Shown: positions 10,210 to 21,361 of the stretch, one piece after another
Layout: the number at the start of each line of letters is the position of its first letter
Position numbering within the stretch: the first letter of the stretch is position 1
Assembly: GCA_016806645.1 (NCBI GenBank)
Contig: JACSYO010000075.1
Coordinates: forward strand, 497,001-561,000
Length of the DNA: 64,000 bases
Origin: Ophiodon elongatus
Lineage: Eukaryota > Chordata > Actinopteri > Perciformes > Hexagrammidae
Direction: 5' to 3'
Program-made: the position numbers and the translations under genes
Notes under the pieces: generated by a model
Told to the model about the DNA's origin: nothing
What the model saw: only the letters and a program-made list of their open reading frames with translations
The model's database searches: none

Positions 10210-10265
10210 CCTCTCTCTCTCTCTCTCTCTCTCCCCCCCCCTCCCCCCATCTCTCTCTCTCTCTA
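10152..10265. repeat. (CT)n polypyrimidine tract
   Basis: CT repeats broken by short C runs. The strong purine/pyrimidine strand asymmetry runs for over 110 bp. Confidence 0.95.
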
Positions 10266-10915
10266 CCGACTTGAGGGACTCCTGTTGTTCAAACCCCCCT
10301 GCAGCGCTGTGGAATCTTCAGTAATTGCACGGTGAGATAGCCTACAGCCCACACTTTCAAACACCTGACACCTGTGTGTGTTTTATGTGCTATAAACGGA
10401 GCCGCTGCGTTTAGATGAGGTCATTTCAAAAGTAAGACCACCATCATATTTGTATCAATATCAGTCGATTTTTTCCTTTCATGTAAGGGGCCATTCATTT
10501 TTGAAGTTTAGCCCACTGGTCACGTTGAGCGCTACTCCACCTGTGAAGGCTGTTGTTTTTACGTTTGTGGCGGTTAGCAGATTAACAAGCAGATCAGCAA
10601 ATCCGCCCTGTAATTTGCGGCAACTTGGGCGAACATTGACCTGTGCGAGATGTCTTAAACTTGCTGACCTTTGAGGGAATGGAGAGCCGGAGAGTCCAAA
10701 ATGGAGACCGCTATAGTAGCTTATTAGCCAAGTATTTCCTAAGTGAGTAAATGACAGTTCTGAGACAGGAGGCGATGGAACTTCTGAATAAATTATTTGA
10801 ACTCATTGTCTCACAACGGAGCTAAGCTAACAAGCTAGCTAACTGACCATTAGCAAGCTTGCTAGCGTGGAGAGCTTTATTTTCCTTCTTCAATCATGTT
10901 TTATTGGTAAAATGC
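10266..10915. other. Mostly unassigned
   Basis: A GCTAGC-rich stretch (about 10810-10866, with AGCTAACAAGCTAGCTAACT) resembles a common fish repeat motif. No coding signal. Confidence 0.4.
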
Positions 10916-11123
10916 TAAGTAGACTGTACTTGTATATCTCTTTTCTAGTCTTCCGACCACTCAAAAGCTCTTTAACACTACATGACACCATTCACCCATT
11001 CACCCATTCACACATTCATGCACTGATGGGAGGAGCTACCATGCAGGGTGCCACCTGCCCATCAGCACACTGACTAATCATTCATACTCATGCACACACC
11101 AATTTGGAGCAATTTGGGTTTCT
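10916..11123 (-). mobile_element. tRNA-derived SINE with L2-like tail, copy 1 (5'-truncated)
   Basis: Minus-oriented. On the plus strand it begins with the tail (GACTGTACTTGTATATCTC, TTCCGACCACTCAAAAGC, TTTAACACTACATGACACC) and continues through CCACCTGCCCATCAG to CAATTTGGAGCAATTTGGGT. It stops before the tRNA-like head. The tail resembles the 3' end of the L2 LINE at about 25240-25285. Confidence 0.8.
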
Positions 11124-11135
11124 GAAATGACATGA

Positions 11136-11398
11136 GACATGAATTGTTTTTTGCAATGATTAATGTAGAGACATTTTCATACCACAGGCACTAAAATTTT
11201 TTTCTTCTTCTGTTGTGCTGTTATGTGCAAAGGAAAATAAAAGTGACGCTACAGTGGTTTAACAGGTGGAGCCCCTGCAGCCCGCTGAATGACCCCCCTG
11301 CTTTAGGGGCTACTTAATGGAAAATATTGTAATATTGTATAATCCTACTAAATTTGCTTTCTTTTATAGTTTCCCTCTCTTTTGTTGCCTGAGGCCAT
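11136..11398 (-). repeat. Inverted duplicate flank, partner of 26649-26918
   Basis: The sequence from GACATGAATTGTTTTTTGCA through GTGACGCTACAGTGG, GTTAAACAGGTGGAG-like and CCCCTGCTTTAGGGGCTACT blocks matches the reverse complement of 26649-26918. Together with the adjoining SINE copies this makes a roughly 560-bp inverted pair about 15 kb apart. I do not recognise the flank as a known element. Confidence 0.85.
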
Positions 11399-11700
11399 TA
11401 AATGGTAAATGGACTTGTACTTGTATAGCACTTTTCTAGTATTCCGACCACTCAAAGCACTTTAACACTACATGACATCATTCATCCATTCATACCCTGA
11501 TGACAGGGGCTATCATGCAAGAAGCCACCTGCCCATTAGGACTCCAAATAATCCTTCATGCACCAATTTGGAGCAATTTAGGTTTCTCCCAAGGACACAT
11601 TGACTATGACATATAGACATGGACTAGCAGCGCCAGGGATCGAACCTCCAATCCTTTGATTGAAGGACGACCCTGTTCTACCACTGAGTCACAGTTGCCC
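11399..11700 (-). mobile_element. tRNA-derived SINE with L2-like tail, copy 2 (full length)
   Basis: Minus-oriented. The tail starts at AAATGGTAAATGGACTTGTA and the head ends at CCACTGAGTCACAGTTGCCC. Read on the minus strand, the head has an A-box-like CTCAGTGGTAGAACAGGG and a B box GAGGTTCGATCCCTGG. It pairs with copy 4 (26345-26648) as part of an inverted duplication. Confidence 0.85.
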
Positions 11701-12021
11701 AATGAAGCTGTGTGCAAAGGTGAACAATGGTAAACTGAACAGAGGAGAGAAAATAGAGAGAAGCTCTGGGAGATGTTTGGACTGATAAAATATAGTCCAC
11801 CTGGCTAGCTTCTTTTTTTTAGCAGTTAGCTCATCAGCAACATTTGTGACCAAGTTTCCACAATCCAAAATTTTGAGAAGGTTTGCAAATAATTTATGCT
11901 GTGACACTCCCTCAAGATGACCAGACCTAAAGAAAATAACCATTGTGATGTCATCAGGGTTATCTGAGTTCAGTCTGGAAGACTGTAAATGTTTAACAGA
12001 ACACCTGCGTTAGAAACTGGA

Positions 12022-12213
12022 GGTAAATAGACTGTACTTGTATATCTCTTTTCTAGTCTTCCGACCACTCAAAGCACTTTAACACTACTTGTCATCATTC
12101 ACCCATTCACATTTGGGGTCAAGTGTTTTTACCAAGGACACATCGACATGGACTGATCCAACCGCCAATCCTCTGATTGAAGGACAACCCTGCTCTACCA
12201 CTGAGCCACAAGT
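12022..12213 (-). mobile_element. tRNA-derived SINE with L2-like tail, copy 3 (internal deletion)
   Basis: Minus-oriented. Tail (ATAGACTGTACTTGTATATC, TTCCGACCACTCAAAGCAC) joined to the head (CTGATTGAAGGACAACCC, CTCTACCACTGAGCCACA), with about 100 bp of the middle missing. Three SINE copies lie in the same orientation within 1.3 kb. Confidence 0.8.
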
Positions 12214-13506
12214 GTGGAGCTTGAAAGACGTGAGCATTTACCACACAAATGGATGGTCTAATGAAAATTGTATACATTATGGATAATGTTGGATACATAA
12301 TTGTGGAGCTTGTTCCATGCTGAGGACTAATGGTTTAACGGTTTAACTATGAAACCATTATTTTTATGTGTGTATGTCTTGAACAAAACCTCCAACCCCA
12401 GTAGACTAAGACAAAACCACTAGAATACTCATTTAAAGGACCTATGTTTTCATTATTATTATTCATGTCAAGAAAAGGGTTTGTCCAGGGAGAAAAACTT
12501 TAGTACAGAAGGATGATTTTGATAAACGTTAACCTGAACAAAGCTTTTTTCTCCTGTAACAGTAAATAGTCATGAGTAAATAAGCAACAATCAAATCTAA
12601 ATTAGAAAAAAATATGTTTAGGTTTTAACAGTTTAACACTCGACTAATCTGCTTCATGTGTGGGTGCAGTTTGATCCCATTTGATTGACAGACGATTCAA
12701 ATGTTGTTAAGTTCTGATTGGTGCATGAGAATATGTTACGTAACAGAGCCCCGCCCACTAGAATCCAGTGAAAAGAACTCAGATAAAACGCCACGGACAA
12801 AAATCTCTCAATATAAAGTGTAACTTCAACCCCCTTTCTGAGCCGAAGGGGCAGTGAGATTAAACCCTGCCCACGTTTCTATAACCCAAGACTTGCTGCA
12901 GTGCTAAAAAATGTGACCTAGGTGTAACCTGCAAAAAGCCATAAACCAACCTCCACAATGACGAGGAGGGATTGTAATTATCTGTAAACTCATATCTCAT
13001 ATTCATAGACTACTTTATTGCCTTTGTACAAACCCTGTAAAGAAACAAGTATTACATGCATTATAAATAAATAAAGGTTGAATATCCTGTAAACTATTTG
13101 ATTTGGTTGCAAAATATTTACTCAAATGAAGATTTTTAAGACCTCCTGTTTCTATAGCATTTTAAAAAACAATTGGATTTCTTTGTATAATCCCTAGAGT
13201 TTTTAGTTTTTATCAGTCAACTATTTGTGACAGTCACGTGATCGCGCGAGCCAAGTTACAAAACACTGCGCTTGCCTGTCATTACGTTATTTTCTGCACC
13301 AGCTACACCACAGTGAGTAAACTAAGCTTAACATTAGCATGAAAACATGGTGTAATTAGCAAGCTGACGTTAGCTAGCTACCTAACTAGCCAGCAGCTAA
13401 ATGAGATACAAACTAAACAACTTTAAGGCTTCATCGACACACTCTTCACAGCGTAGGAAAGCATATTGCTATCGCCAGGTAATTAGTCTCTTAGGGTGCA
13501 TAGTCT
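12214..13506. other. No recognisable gene
   Basis: AT-rich in its first half. A GTTAGCTAGCTACCTAACTA stretch near 13369-13390 resembles common fish repeat sequence. Nothing coding is seen. Confidence 0.4.
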
Positions 13507-13762
13507 GGCGACTCTGGGCAAGTCTCCAGACTATCGCAGGGCTAACATTTACATTCACACCTACAAGCAATATAGAGTCATCAAATAATCTAAGCTGCAT
13601 GTCTTTGGACTGTGGGAGGAAGCTGGAGAACCCATAGAGAACCCACACTGCCACGTGGAGAACATGCTCCACACAGAAGGCCCATCTAGCCCGGGAATAG
13701 AATCCGGGCCCTTCTTGCTTTGAGGCAACGGTGCGAGCCACCACACCACCGTGCAGCATTTA
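13507..13762 (-). mobile_element. tRNA-derived SINE, second family
   Basis: On the minus strand a tRNA-like head (GTGGTGTGGTGGCTCGCACC, then a degraded B box GGATTCTATTCCCGG) is followed by TGTGTGGAGCATGTTCTCCA and a GTTCTCTATGGGTTCTCCAG block. Next are TCCCACAGTCCAAAGACATG and a block ending GGAGACTTGCCC. This order matches a SINE type very common in fish genomes and distinct from the L2-tailed family. Confidence 0.75.
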
Positions 13763-14089
13763 CAGCAATGAAATGCAAATTTCCATAATTTTAGTATGAA
13801 ATGTCAATATTAACACCAGCGTTGATGTGTTTCTTTACCGTCGTATATTTTATTTTTTAGCTTAAAAAACATGTTGAAGTGTGCGATTACAAAAACATTA
13901 TTTTTAAATCACGCTGAGTAAGAAGCTGATTGAGGTTTTCAAGGCCCTTAAGAGGAACCTAAAAGGGAACGTGTACGTTGAGGGGGAACCTAAGAGGAGC
14001 AGGTAAACACTCAGGATCAGTAACAGTATAGGTCTTCAAAAGCCCACTACTGGCATCTAAACAAAATGAGCCCTGTCACGCACCCGCCG

Positions 14090-14129
14090 ACCCCCTCACC
14101 CCCCACCCCCTCACCCCCCACCCCACCCC
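14090..14129. repeat. C-rich minisatellite
   Basis: Short tandem units of CCCCTCACCCCCCAC type. Confidence 0.9.
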
Positions 14130-17100
14130 TCAAAACACACACCAACACACACCTGCCTGCGCACCGATAAGACGTCAACCACCGCCGCTCCGAATGTGTT
14201 TGCACACCGGCGTCGGTTGACTGCACTTCCTCATTGAACAACTTCAACAATTTATTCTGACGCGCCGCTGAATCCGATGGGGAATTTAGATTTAGATTGG
14301 AGAAAGAAAAAAAATAAAGAAAGGAAAATCAGACGCGACCTGAAAGCGTTGTGGGAGAGAAGAGAGAGAGAAAAGGGGGGCTGGGTTAACCTGAGGCGAG
14401 GGAGACAGGGAGATATATGAGCCTGTCACTCAACATTACAGTGTCACTACAAGCTGGACAACCATTAACGCAGCTAATGAACACAGCGGGGCCGTGCTGC
14501 AGTACAGGCCGTGCACACGTAAAGCCTCTGTGGGGGAATGTCATTAGTCCTGCTACAGCAGGGATATAATCCACTGATTCCCAACCAGGAGGTGCGTCTG
14601 CTGTTACCGGGGGGGGGTTACCTGAGGGGCTCAGCTTATATGAAAAATTTAGTAGAAATGATGATTACATATCCACATGTGTGTTGAGGAGGAGAATAAA
14701 CACACAAATATGCGTTGAAATTGGTGTGAACTTTATTGTTGCAATAACCTCCCAACTATATTAGTCTGACTGGCAAGACACGCCTCACTCTTCCACCGAC
14801 CTGAGTCACACGTAACGGCTGCCGTCGAGAGTGCCACGCATGGTTAGAACTTCTCATTTGTGCCACTCAAAGCGGTGGAAGTGCAAAGTGCAAAACCACA
14901 CGCTGCTGTGAACTGGAGCGCTGCACTCGGTGGAGTGCAGATCTCCAGGTGTGTCTGCGACGACCACCGCCGTCATGCCTGATTGATGGAATACTAATTG
15001 CTCCTCGCGGGGAATCCGACGTGTTTTTCACATCACAGGTCTGACACAACCGATATGCCGTCTGCACCTGCTCCCGTTCTGTCAATATGTTATCAATAAG
15101 CGTGAATCACTGCAACCGCCAGAGGGCCTTGAGACAGCACACGGTCGCAAATGAGCACAAAAAAAACCCATTGGGCCAACGGGCTCAGCAGTATGCCAAA
15201 CTAGCCGTGGACGGAAGGGGGAAGGTACATGCACACACATATGACTGAACACATTATCTCCTGGCGAGATAACAAGGCACCCCCCCCCCCCCTCGACAAT
15301 AAAAAAAAGTGCAAGACTGACGTTATTATTTTTAGATTTGTACATATCCTACCTGACAGATTAATTAATCATGTGTATAATCATGTAATTAAATGTGTGG
15401 ATGTTCATTTATATAAAGAAATAATAAAAATGATAAAACGTGAAGTAAATTTGAGTGGTAATAAAGGTCCACAGCTGGGAATGATGGATGGCAGTTTTTG
15501 GCACGCGTAGTCCGGCTGAAACAGAAACTCATCCGTCATCCTGTTGGACTCCACCTTTTTAAGTAGGTCAGACGACCTCCCACTGAGACTTAAAACCAGC
15601 AGCAGCAGCCAGATATGCCTCATCGAAGCACTGCTAGTGGGGAGCGCTCGCAATCTTGACAAAGCAACCGGAGAAGAGAGGAAACTTTGAATGGACCCCC
15701 TCGTTGGGATTTCCATCCAGTCATTACAGATCAGCTCCGTTTCCTACATGTGCCCCTCTGTTTCTACCGTGTAGAACGCGTGGACCAATCCACTGCTGTT
15801 ATCTTATCTTCAAGCCTGTGAAGGATTTGCATAAATCCTTCACAGGAAAGGGTTTTTGGCCCACTGACGAGGGCCCTCACGTTTCCTCCAAATCTTGTTC
15901 TACCCGTATGATTTTCGGTCACAGGTACTGATGAGTTTGTGTCCCTCTGTTCGGTCATGCTCACTCCCAACGTCAGAGCAATGCACCGACCGGTCTGTGT
16001 GTGTTTGTCCGGCCTTGGTAGCTGTGCCTCCGCACACTGACCCATCTGTAATATATGTAATAAAGTGCGTAATATGGACACTCACTAAAATGCCCCTTTA
16101 GCTCTTCGGCTTAAACACGGCTTTAGTACAACGGCGCTATTGTGCAATAAACAATAGAGACGTTCTCTCAGAGTGAATTTATGGTGCCGTAAATACGCCC
16201 CCCCCCCCTTTTTTTTTCTTTTCTTTTTTTTTGACTTTTTTTCATTTGCGAGCTCTCAGTGGCCACACACACCAACACCATACAAAACACACAAAGACAC
16301 AAAGGAATACACCACACACGGTCATCGGCAGGACAGCGCCACGCTCACACGCGACAGCAAGGCCGTTAATTACAGAGTGGTCATCGACGCGCAGCTTAAA
16401 TGCCAATACCGGGCCGTAGAATCAAAACATTTGGTTTGAGATTTTGAACTTTTTTAAAAAAAATTTAAAAAAGCGAAAGATTTTTTACAAAGGTCTATAT
16501 ATCCAAAACAGTGGTTCTATATAGAACATTTACTGTAAGTTGATATGAAGTGTTATTTTTTACAATAACCAAGTTTATAAACTGCACAATGGAAAAAAAA
16601 AAACATTCCTTCAAAATCTTCAATTGACACTTTCTTTGCATAAACATTAATAAACTATGGGCCCCTAAAATCAATGAACTTCTAGCTGTATATTTTTTTC
16701 TGAGTTTTTTGGGGGGGCAAACGACTTTAAGTGGTCATAAAAGCTGACTGAGGAGCTATATTTAAAATATAAATGGGACGAAAATGGCATCAATAATTAC
16801 AATCGTTTCAAAACCACGAACTGATTCGAAGACAAGTTCATTTTAGCAACGTTGTATATGTAAAAATTTTATTTAAATACTTTTTTATCTGAGGAATTAC
16901 TAGAGCTATATGACTAACACAACCCCGACCGAGCTGCGGAGGGTTTGTCGGTCTGCTTCGGTCCTCGTGTTCCGGGGTCTGTGAAAGTTTCCGCGGGGCT
17001 TTGGAGCTGGAAGGGCGTAGCCTAGTGGCGCTCTGGAGATGGAAACACCCCTAGAGGGATTAATTGGCTTGCTTCATTAAGATCACAGGACCTCAGCCAA

Positions 17101-17205
17101 AACCGGAATTATTGAGACCAAAATATACTTGCATGATTTAAATATTCTGTAACTGCCAAATAATACATATTTTTTACTCTGCTGAAAAGTTGGGCAGGAA
17201 TAAAC
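14130..17205. other. Unassigned, no supported exon except the candidate ORF at 15405-15623
   Basis: Ordinary composition with homopolymer runs (G8 near 14610, C12 near 15281, C10 then T9 near 16199). 14385-14580 is repeat-free and has balanced composition. I see no domain-like open frame. Confidence 0.35.
15405..15623 (-). other. Candidate short ORF with signal-peptide-like start
   Basis: A 72-codon frame beginning MRHIWLLLLVLSLSGRSSD, a hydrophobic core followed by small residues as in secretory signals. The remainder (SNRMTDEFLFQPDYACQK, then Pro/Leu-rich) has no motif I know. The base at -3 of the ATG is T, a poor initiation context. It lies about 2 kb downstream, on the same strand, of the stronger first-exon candidate at 17588-17627. 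It may be a chance frame. Confidence 0.2.
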
Positions 17206-17220
17206 AAACACACGCACGCA

Positions 17221-17293
<73 letters not shown>
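17206..17293. repeat. (CACG)n / (CA)n microsatellite
   Basis: A CACG tetramer block (about 17211-17240) followed by an uninterrupted CA tract. Confidence 0.95.
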
Positions 17294-17295
<2 letters not shown>

Positions 17296-17587
17296 CTTCC
17301 CATCCATCCCCCCTGTGGCTCCAAGACCATGAAATTGACCAGAACGAGTCATAAAAAAAAATGAATAAAGAAAAGGCACCTCAGAGTAATGATAAGTAAA
17401 AGACGCAGACGTCTCCCCTCGCAGCGTCACGTGAGGCTGCACATGAAGTGTGACTCCACGTCCTCATCCCAACTTGTGACTGGAGCTCCTCCAGACAAAG
17501 ACTGTTCTTTTGGAATGTTTCACCAAACAGAACAGTTCCTCCCTTCTTTTTCTTTTACAATTGTAAAAGTCAAATCAGTGAACGTAC

Positions 17588-17627
17588 CTGAGAAGAAGAG
17601 CGCGAGCACACTCCCGATGAGAAACAT
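17588..17627 (-). CDS. Putative first coding exon (signal peptide) of an unidentified gene
   Basis: On the minus strand an ATG (17627-17625, A at -3) opens MFLIGSVLALFFS plus one base of the next codon. The consensus donor CAG|GTACGT follows at the 17588/17587 boundary. A 13-residue hydrophobic start followed by a phase-1 donor is typical of a split signal peptide in secreted or membrane proteins, including many immunoglobulin-superfamily genes. The frame upstream lies in a CpG-rich block that could be promoter and 5' UTR. I find no convincing second exon between 17587 and 1, so the first intron would exceed 17 kb or the call is wrong. The gene cannot be named from 13 residues. Confidence 0.4.
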
Positions 17628-18200
17628 GTTTGCAGTGTTCGGGACACCGGAGAGGTGGGGGTGGCTGGGGGTGGGGGGTGGGGGGTGTGAAACGGGGAAG
17701 AGAGACTTGGTGCGTTGTGGTCCCGCAGCACCGCCGTGCGCCCTGCAGACGGACAGCCCAGCCTGCCGCTCCAGGCACCGCGCGACAGCACGCGTCCCTC
17801 CGCCCTCCGCCCTCCGCCCTCCGCTCTCTGCTCTCTGCCCTCTGCCCGCGGACGGCTCGCTCGCTCAAGTTTCAAATCCTCGGCAGGAAGACGGTGAGCC
17901 ACCGGGGGATGCGGAGCGAAGTATACGCGCCGGAGAGTGTGGGGTTTTCTTTTTTCTTTTTTTTTGCAATGTGCCAAAGGCTTCCAGCTCCACAACGCGC
18001 CGCTTTGGGGAGTGGGGAAGGGGGGGTGGGGGAGAGAGAGAAAAAAATCCCAACTACTGGATGGAGGAAATGTCAAGCGTTCACCGGGGGATGCAGCTCT
18101 GCCCGCGGACAGTCATCGCGACGCGGCTCCGCTGGTCAGGGGGGTCCCGGTACATTCTGCGATCATGATGCTGACAGGCAGAGGAGGCTGGGGTTATTAA
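17628..18200 (-). promoter_or_regulatory. CpG-rich block, putative promoter / 5' UTR
   Basis: GC- and CpG-dense sequence (for example CGCGCGACAGCACGCGTCC, CCCGCGGACGGCTCGCTCGC, GCGAAGTATACGCGCCGG, CATCGCGACGCGGCTCCGC) in an otherwise CpG-poor window. It sits directly upstream of the minus-strand first-exon candidate. A plus-strand donor-like AAGACG|GTGAGC at about 17893 leaves room for divergent transcription. No TATA box is obvious. Long GGGGGTGGGG-type runs at 17656-17687 and 18018-18030 are G4-prone. Confidence 0.45.
17795..17846. repeat. 7-bp tandem repeat (CCCTCCG / CTCTCTG)
   Basis: Four or so CCCTCCG units followed by CTCTCTG and CCTCTGC variants, inside the CpG-rich block. Confidence 0.85.
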
Positions 18201-18211
18201 CTGGCGATATC

Positions 18212-18276
18212 CCTCCTCCTACTCCTCCTCATCCTCCTCCTCCTCCACCACCTCCTCCTCCTCCTCCTCCTCCTCT
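18212..18276. repeat. (CCT)n trinucleotide repeat
   Basis: CCT repeats with single-base interruptions (ACT, CAT, CAC). The tract lies at the far edge of the CpG-rich block. Confidence 0.9.
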
Positions 18277-19685
18277 TCAGATCATCGTCACCTTTAGGGA
18301 CAGTAAGGGATGGAAATAGGCCGATACTGAGTTCATTGGAACTGAGTAGTCGGATTTATTAAGTGGATTTAAAAAAGAAAAATATTACATTCAGGTAATC
18401 ATAAAATAATTAGCATTTGATTCAATCCAAGTGGCTTTTGAAATCAGCGCCCAAGAGCAAAAAATAAAACCCCAAATATTGACATTGACCCAAAGATGAA
18501 ATTGATTTTTCTGACGGTTTTGGCTGCCTGCCAGTAGTTTATTGGAAAAGCATGCTAAACATTAATGGTTTGCTTATGCCACAACAAAATCAGCGAAGTG
18601 TCTTACAAAATAAGCAGTGCCCTTAAAATGAACCACGTAGTCCTTATTATTCATCTGAATGGTTTTGAAAATTGCATGACCAAATGCTGTATCTGCATCT
18701 TTTTAACTTTTCTTTTTGCACAACTGAATTGTGCTCATTGGTTGCATGTAAACTGGTTGCTTTGGCAGCGGCCCAAACAGCAGTGTTGTTTCAACAAATG
18801 AGTATTTTCTCAATATATTGTAATTTCATTACATTAACTCTACCTGTGTTTACCATTTCACTGCAACCAATCTTGTAATTTGATTTATGACATATATTGC
18901 TGACACAGTGAATAATCACCCGACTATCGTCTTCCCCTGCACTCTGTTGAGCGTTTTATCATCTTTCAGCTCATTGTTGCCTGTTGCATTCACTTTTTCC
19001 TCCACTCCGTTGTGGTCCACTCTCATGGCTGTCATCAACCTCAGCAGCCGGCATCTGTTTTCAGTGAAAGAGCTGTGAGAAACTGTACACTTTACCTGTT
19101 TGAGACTGGCTGGTCAACATGGTGGAGCATCTCGTGGCTAAAGGGACAGGGATTTCCTTCAGGAGTTGGTGGAGACCAAAAGCAGAGCTAAAAGGAGAGT
19201 GAATATTGGCCTTACATTCATCAGGTGGCCAAAAACACTCTGTTCTGTATCTGCTGGATATGTAAGCAACTGTTTGTTATTACGCAAGCCATATAAACTT
19301 TATATTGTAACATGTCAATTTTGTGATTAAAGTTTGTGCAAGAGAAAAAAAACACATCCGCAGTTTTCATTGAAAAAGATGACTGCTATTAGCCCAGTCA
19401 CTAGTAAACCGATACAAATTACATGAGACACTGATGATAAATTTGAAAGTTAGCTTGGTGATGGAAACACAAATAACTACCAAAATGTATCAAAACCAAA
19501 TAACATAAAGGTCACAATACACTAACTTCAAACGTATGATGAAAACAAAAGTATCAGTAGAAATTTGTGGAATAAAATATAGATATTGCTTAGTACACAG
19601 TACCATACGGTTACTAGTGTTTGATAAAAATGTAGCTAGAATTTCACTGTTAACTTTGTAAGAATGAAACAAAGGTCATCCGCTA
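18277..19685. other. No recognisable gene or element
   Basis: AT-rich, with only short open frames. Nothing supported. Confidence 0.45.
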
Positions 19686-20472
19686 ATGAAACCTTTTGTT
19701 CTGCCACACATACTTCGCTTAAAGCTCAATTCAGCTGAAACGCTGTATTCTACTAAAGTGAAGGTTGTCTCGGGTAAGCAAAGATCTCCTTGGAGAAATG
19801 CCACGCCGGTCAGAATAGAGAAGAGAGAGTGTCGGAAAGCTGAGCACAGGTGGCGAAAAACTAATCTCCAGGTTCACTGTGACGTCAATAAAGAAAGACT
19901 TCGCAATTATAATTTGGAACTTAGAAATGCAAAGCGGTCTTTCTTCTCTGACATTATAACCAAAAACAACAACAATGCACGCGCCTTATTTGCTATCGTC
20001 GACAGGCTAACAAACCCTCCAGTGTCAGTAACGGCTGAGTTCCAATCCACCTGGGCATGCAATCAATTTGCTTCCTTTTTTACTGACAAAATTCAGAAAA
20101 TTAGACAAGCAGTCGGTGCCTCCACATCAACCATAGGACATGTGTTGTCCCCAACTTTAAATAACATCCATTCAAATATCATGACACAATTTCATTCAAT
20201 CACCCAAAGTAACCTAGAAGACATTATACAACATCTGAAATCATCCTCCTGCTGTTTAGATATTCTACCAACACACTTTTTAAAAAATATTTCACACTGC
20301 ATGACCACTGATCTTCTACAAATTGTAAACACCTCCCTTCTCTCAGGTGTTTTCCCACAAGCCCTAAAAACTGCAGTTATTAAACCACTCCTAAAGAAGG
20401 CTAGTTTAGACCCCGTAATAATGAAAAATTATAGGCCAATATCAATCCTCCCATTTTTAAGTAAAATAATAG
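19686..20472 (+). pseudogene. L2-type LINE, 5' segment of the RT ORF
   Basis: This segment is open in one frame and ends with KNYRPISILPFLSKII, the start of an L2/CR1-group reverse transcriptase domain. Upstream residues include RSPWRNATPVRIEKRECR and RNAKRSFFSDIITKNNN, the linker typical of these ORF2 proteins. The apurinic endonuclease domain is missing, so the copy is 5'-truncated, as most LINE copies are. The frame is cut at 20472 by the Rex3 insertion and resumes at 23747 (IEKVFFQQLNNFLAVNNCF). The start at about 19686 marks where recognisable homology begins, not a true start codon. Confidence 0.85.
20466..20472 (+). repeat. Left target-site duplication of the Rex3 insertion
   Basis: ATAATAG at 20466-20472 recurs at 23747-23753. 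In the uninterrupted L2 frame this stretch reads ATA ATA G(AA), so the two copies bracket the insertion. Confidence 0.75.
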
Positions 20473-20620
20473 TGAATCGCTACCTTAACGTGGTGGAGGA
20501 GTTTGAGTGGCTCAGTGATCCTGGTAGCTATGTTGTCCGGGGCATCAGCCCCTGGTAGGGTCTCCCAAGACAAACAGGTCGCAGGGGAGAGGCCAGACTA
20601 AGAGCGGTTCAAAAACCCCG

Positions 20621-21361
20621 ATGAACAGCAGCACACGGACTAAGGCCACCTCGCCCGGACCAGGGAAACCGGGGCACCCTCCCGGAGCCAGACCCGGGAG
20701 GAGAGCTCGTAGGCGAGCGTCTGGTGGCCGGGCCTTCGCCCATGGGGCCCGGTCGGGCTCAGCCCGAAGAAACATCATGGAGCAGCCACCCTGTGGACCC
20801 ACCACCCGCAGGGATAAGCATCGGGGTCGGGTGCTATGTGGACCGGACGGCAGGCCGGGCAGGGGGCCTGGGCGGGCTGATCGCCGGCGGCATAGACTAG
20901 CTCTAGGGACGTGGAACGTCACCTCGCTAGCGGGGAAAGAGCCGGAGCTGGTGCGGGAGGTGGAGCAGTACCAGCTAGATATAGTTGGCCTCACCTCCAC
21001 GCACAGCACTGGCTCTGGAACCAAGGTCCTGGAGAAAGGTTGGACTTTGTCCTTTTCTGGAGTTGCCCAGGGTGAGAGGCGCCGGGCGGGAGTGTGCATA
21101 CTCACGAGCCCCCGGCTGAGCGCCGCCGTGTTGGAGTTCTACCCGGGGAGCGAGAGGGTCGTCTCCCTGCGCCTGCGGGTTGCGGGGAGTAAGGCTCTGA
21201 CTGTTGTTTGTGCCTATGCACCGAACAGCAGTTCTGAGTATCCGGCCTTCTTGGAGTCGGTGGGAGGGGTCCTGGAAAGGGCGCCTCCTGCTGACTCCAT
21301 AGTTCTCCTGGGAGACTTCAACGCTCACGTGGGCAACGACAGAGAAACCTGGCGGGGGTGA
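20621..21361 (+). pseudogene. Rex3 ORF, 5' part with endonuclease domain
   Basis: An Arg/Gly/Pro-rich N-terminus (about residues 1-90) is followed by LGTWNVTSLAGKEPELVREV, the start of an apurinic-endonuclease-like domain. It continues with DIVGLTSTHSTGSG, VVCAYAPN and LLGDFNAHVGND, the conserved GDFNAH motif. In the intact element this domain nicks target DNA to prime reverse transcription. The frame ends at TGA 21359-21361 because a G run at 21354-21358 appears one base short. The following frame (21358 onward) continues the endonuclease with GRNGLPDLNPSGVSLLDFCA. The first ATG at 20621 is only the first in frame and may not be the native start. Confidence 0.85.

Noticed and set aside
17389..18319. 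Long plus-strand frames (229 and 259 codons) across the CpG-rich block
   Set aside because: GC-rich low-complexity sequence opens overlapping frames on both strands. Their Arg/Ser/Pro/Gly composition is not domain-like, and the splice-supported signal is the short minus-strand exon.
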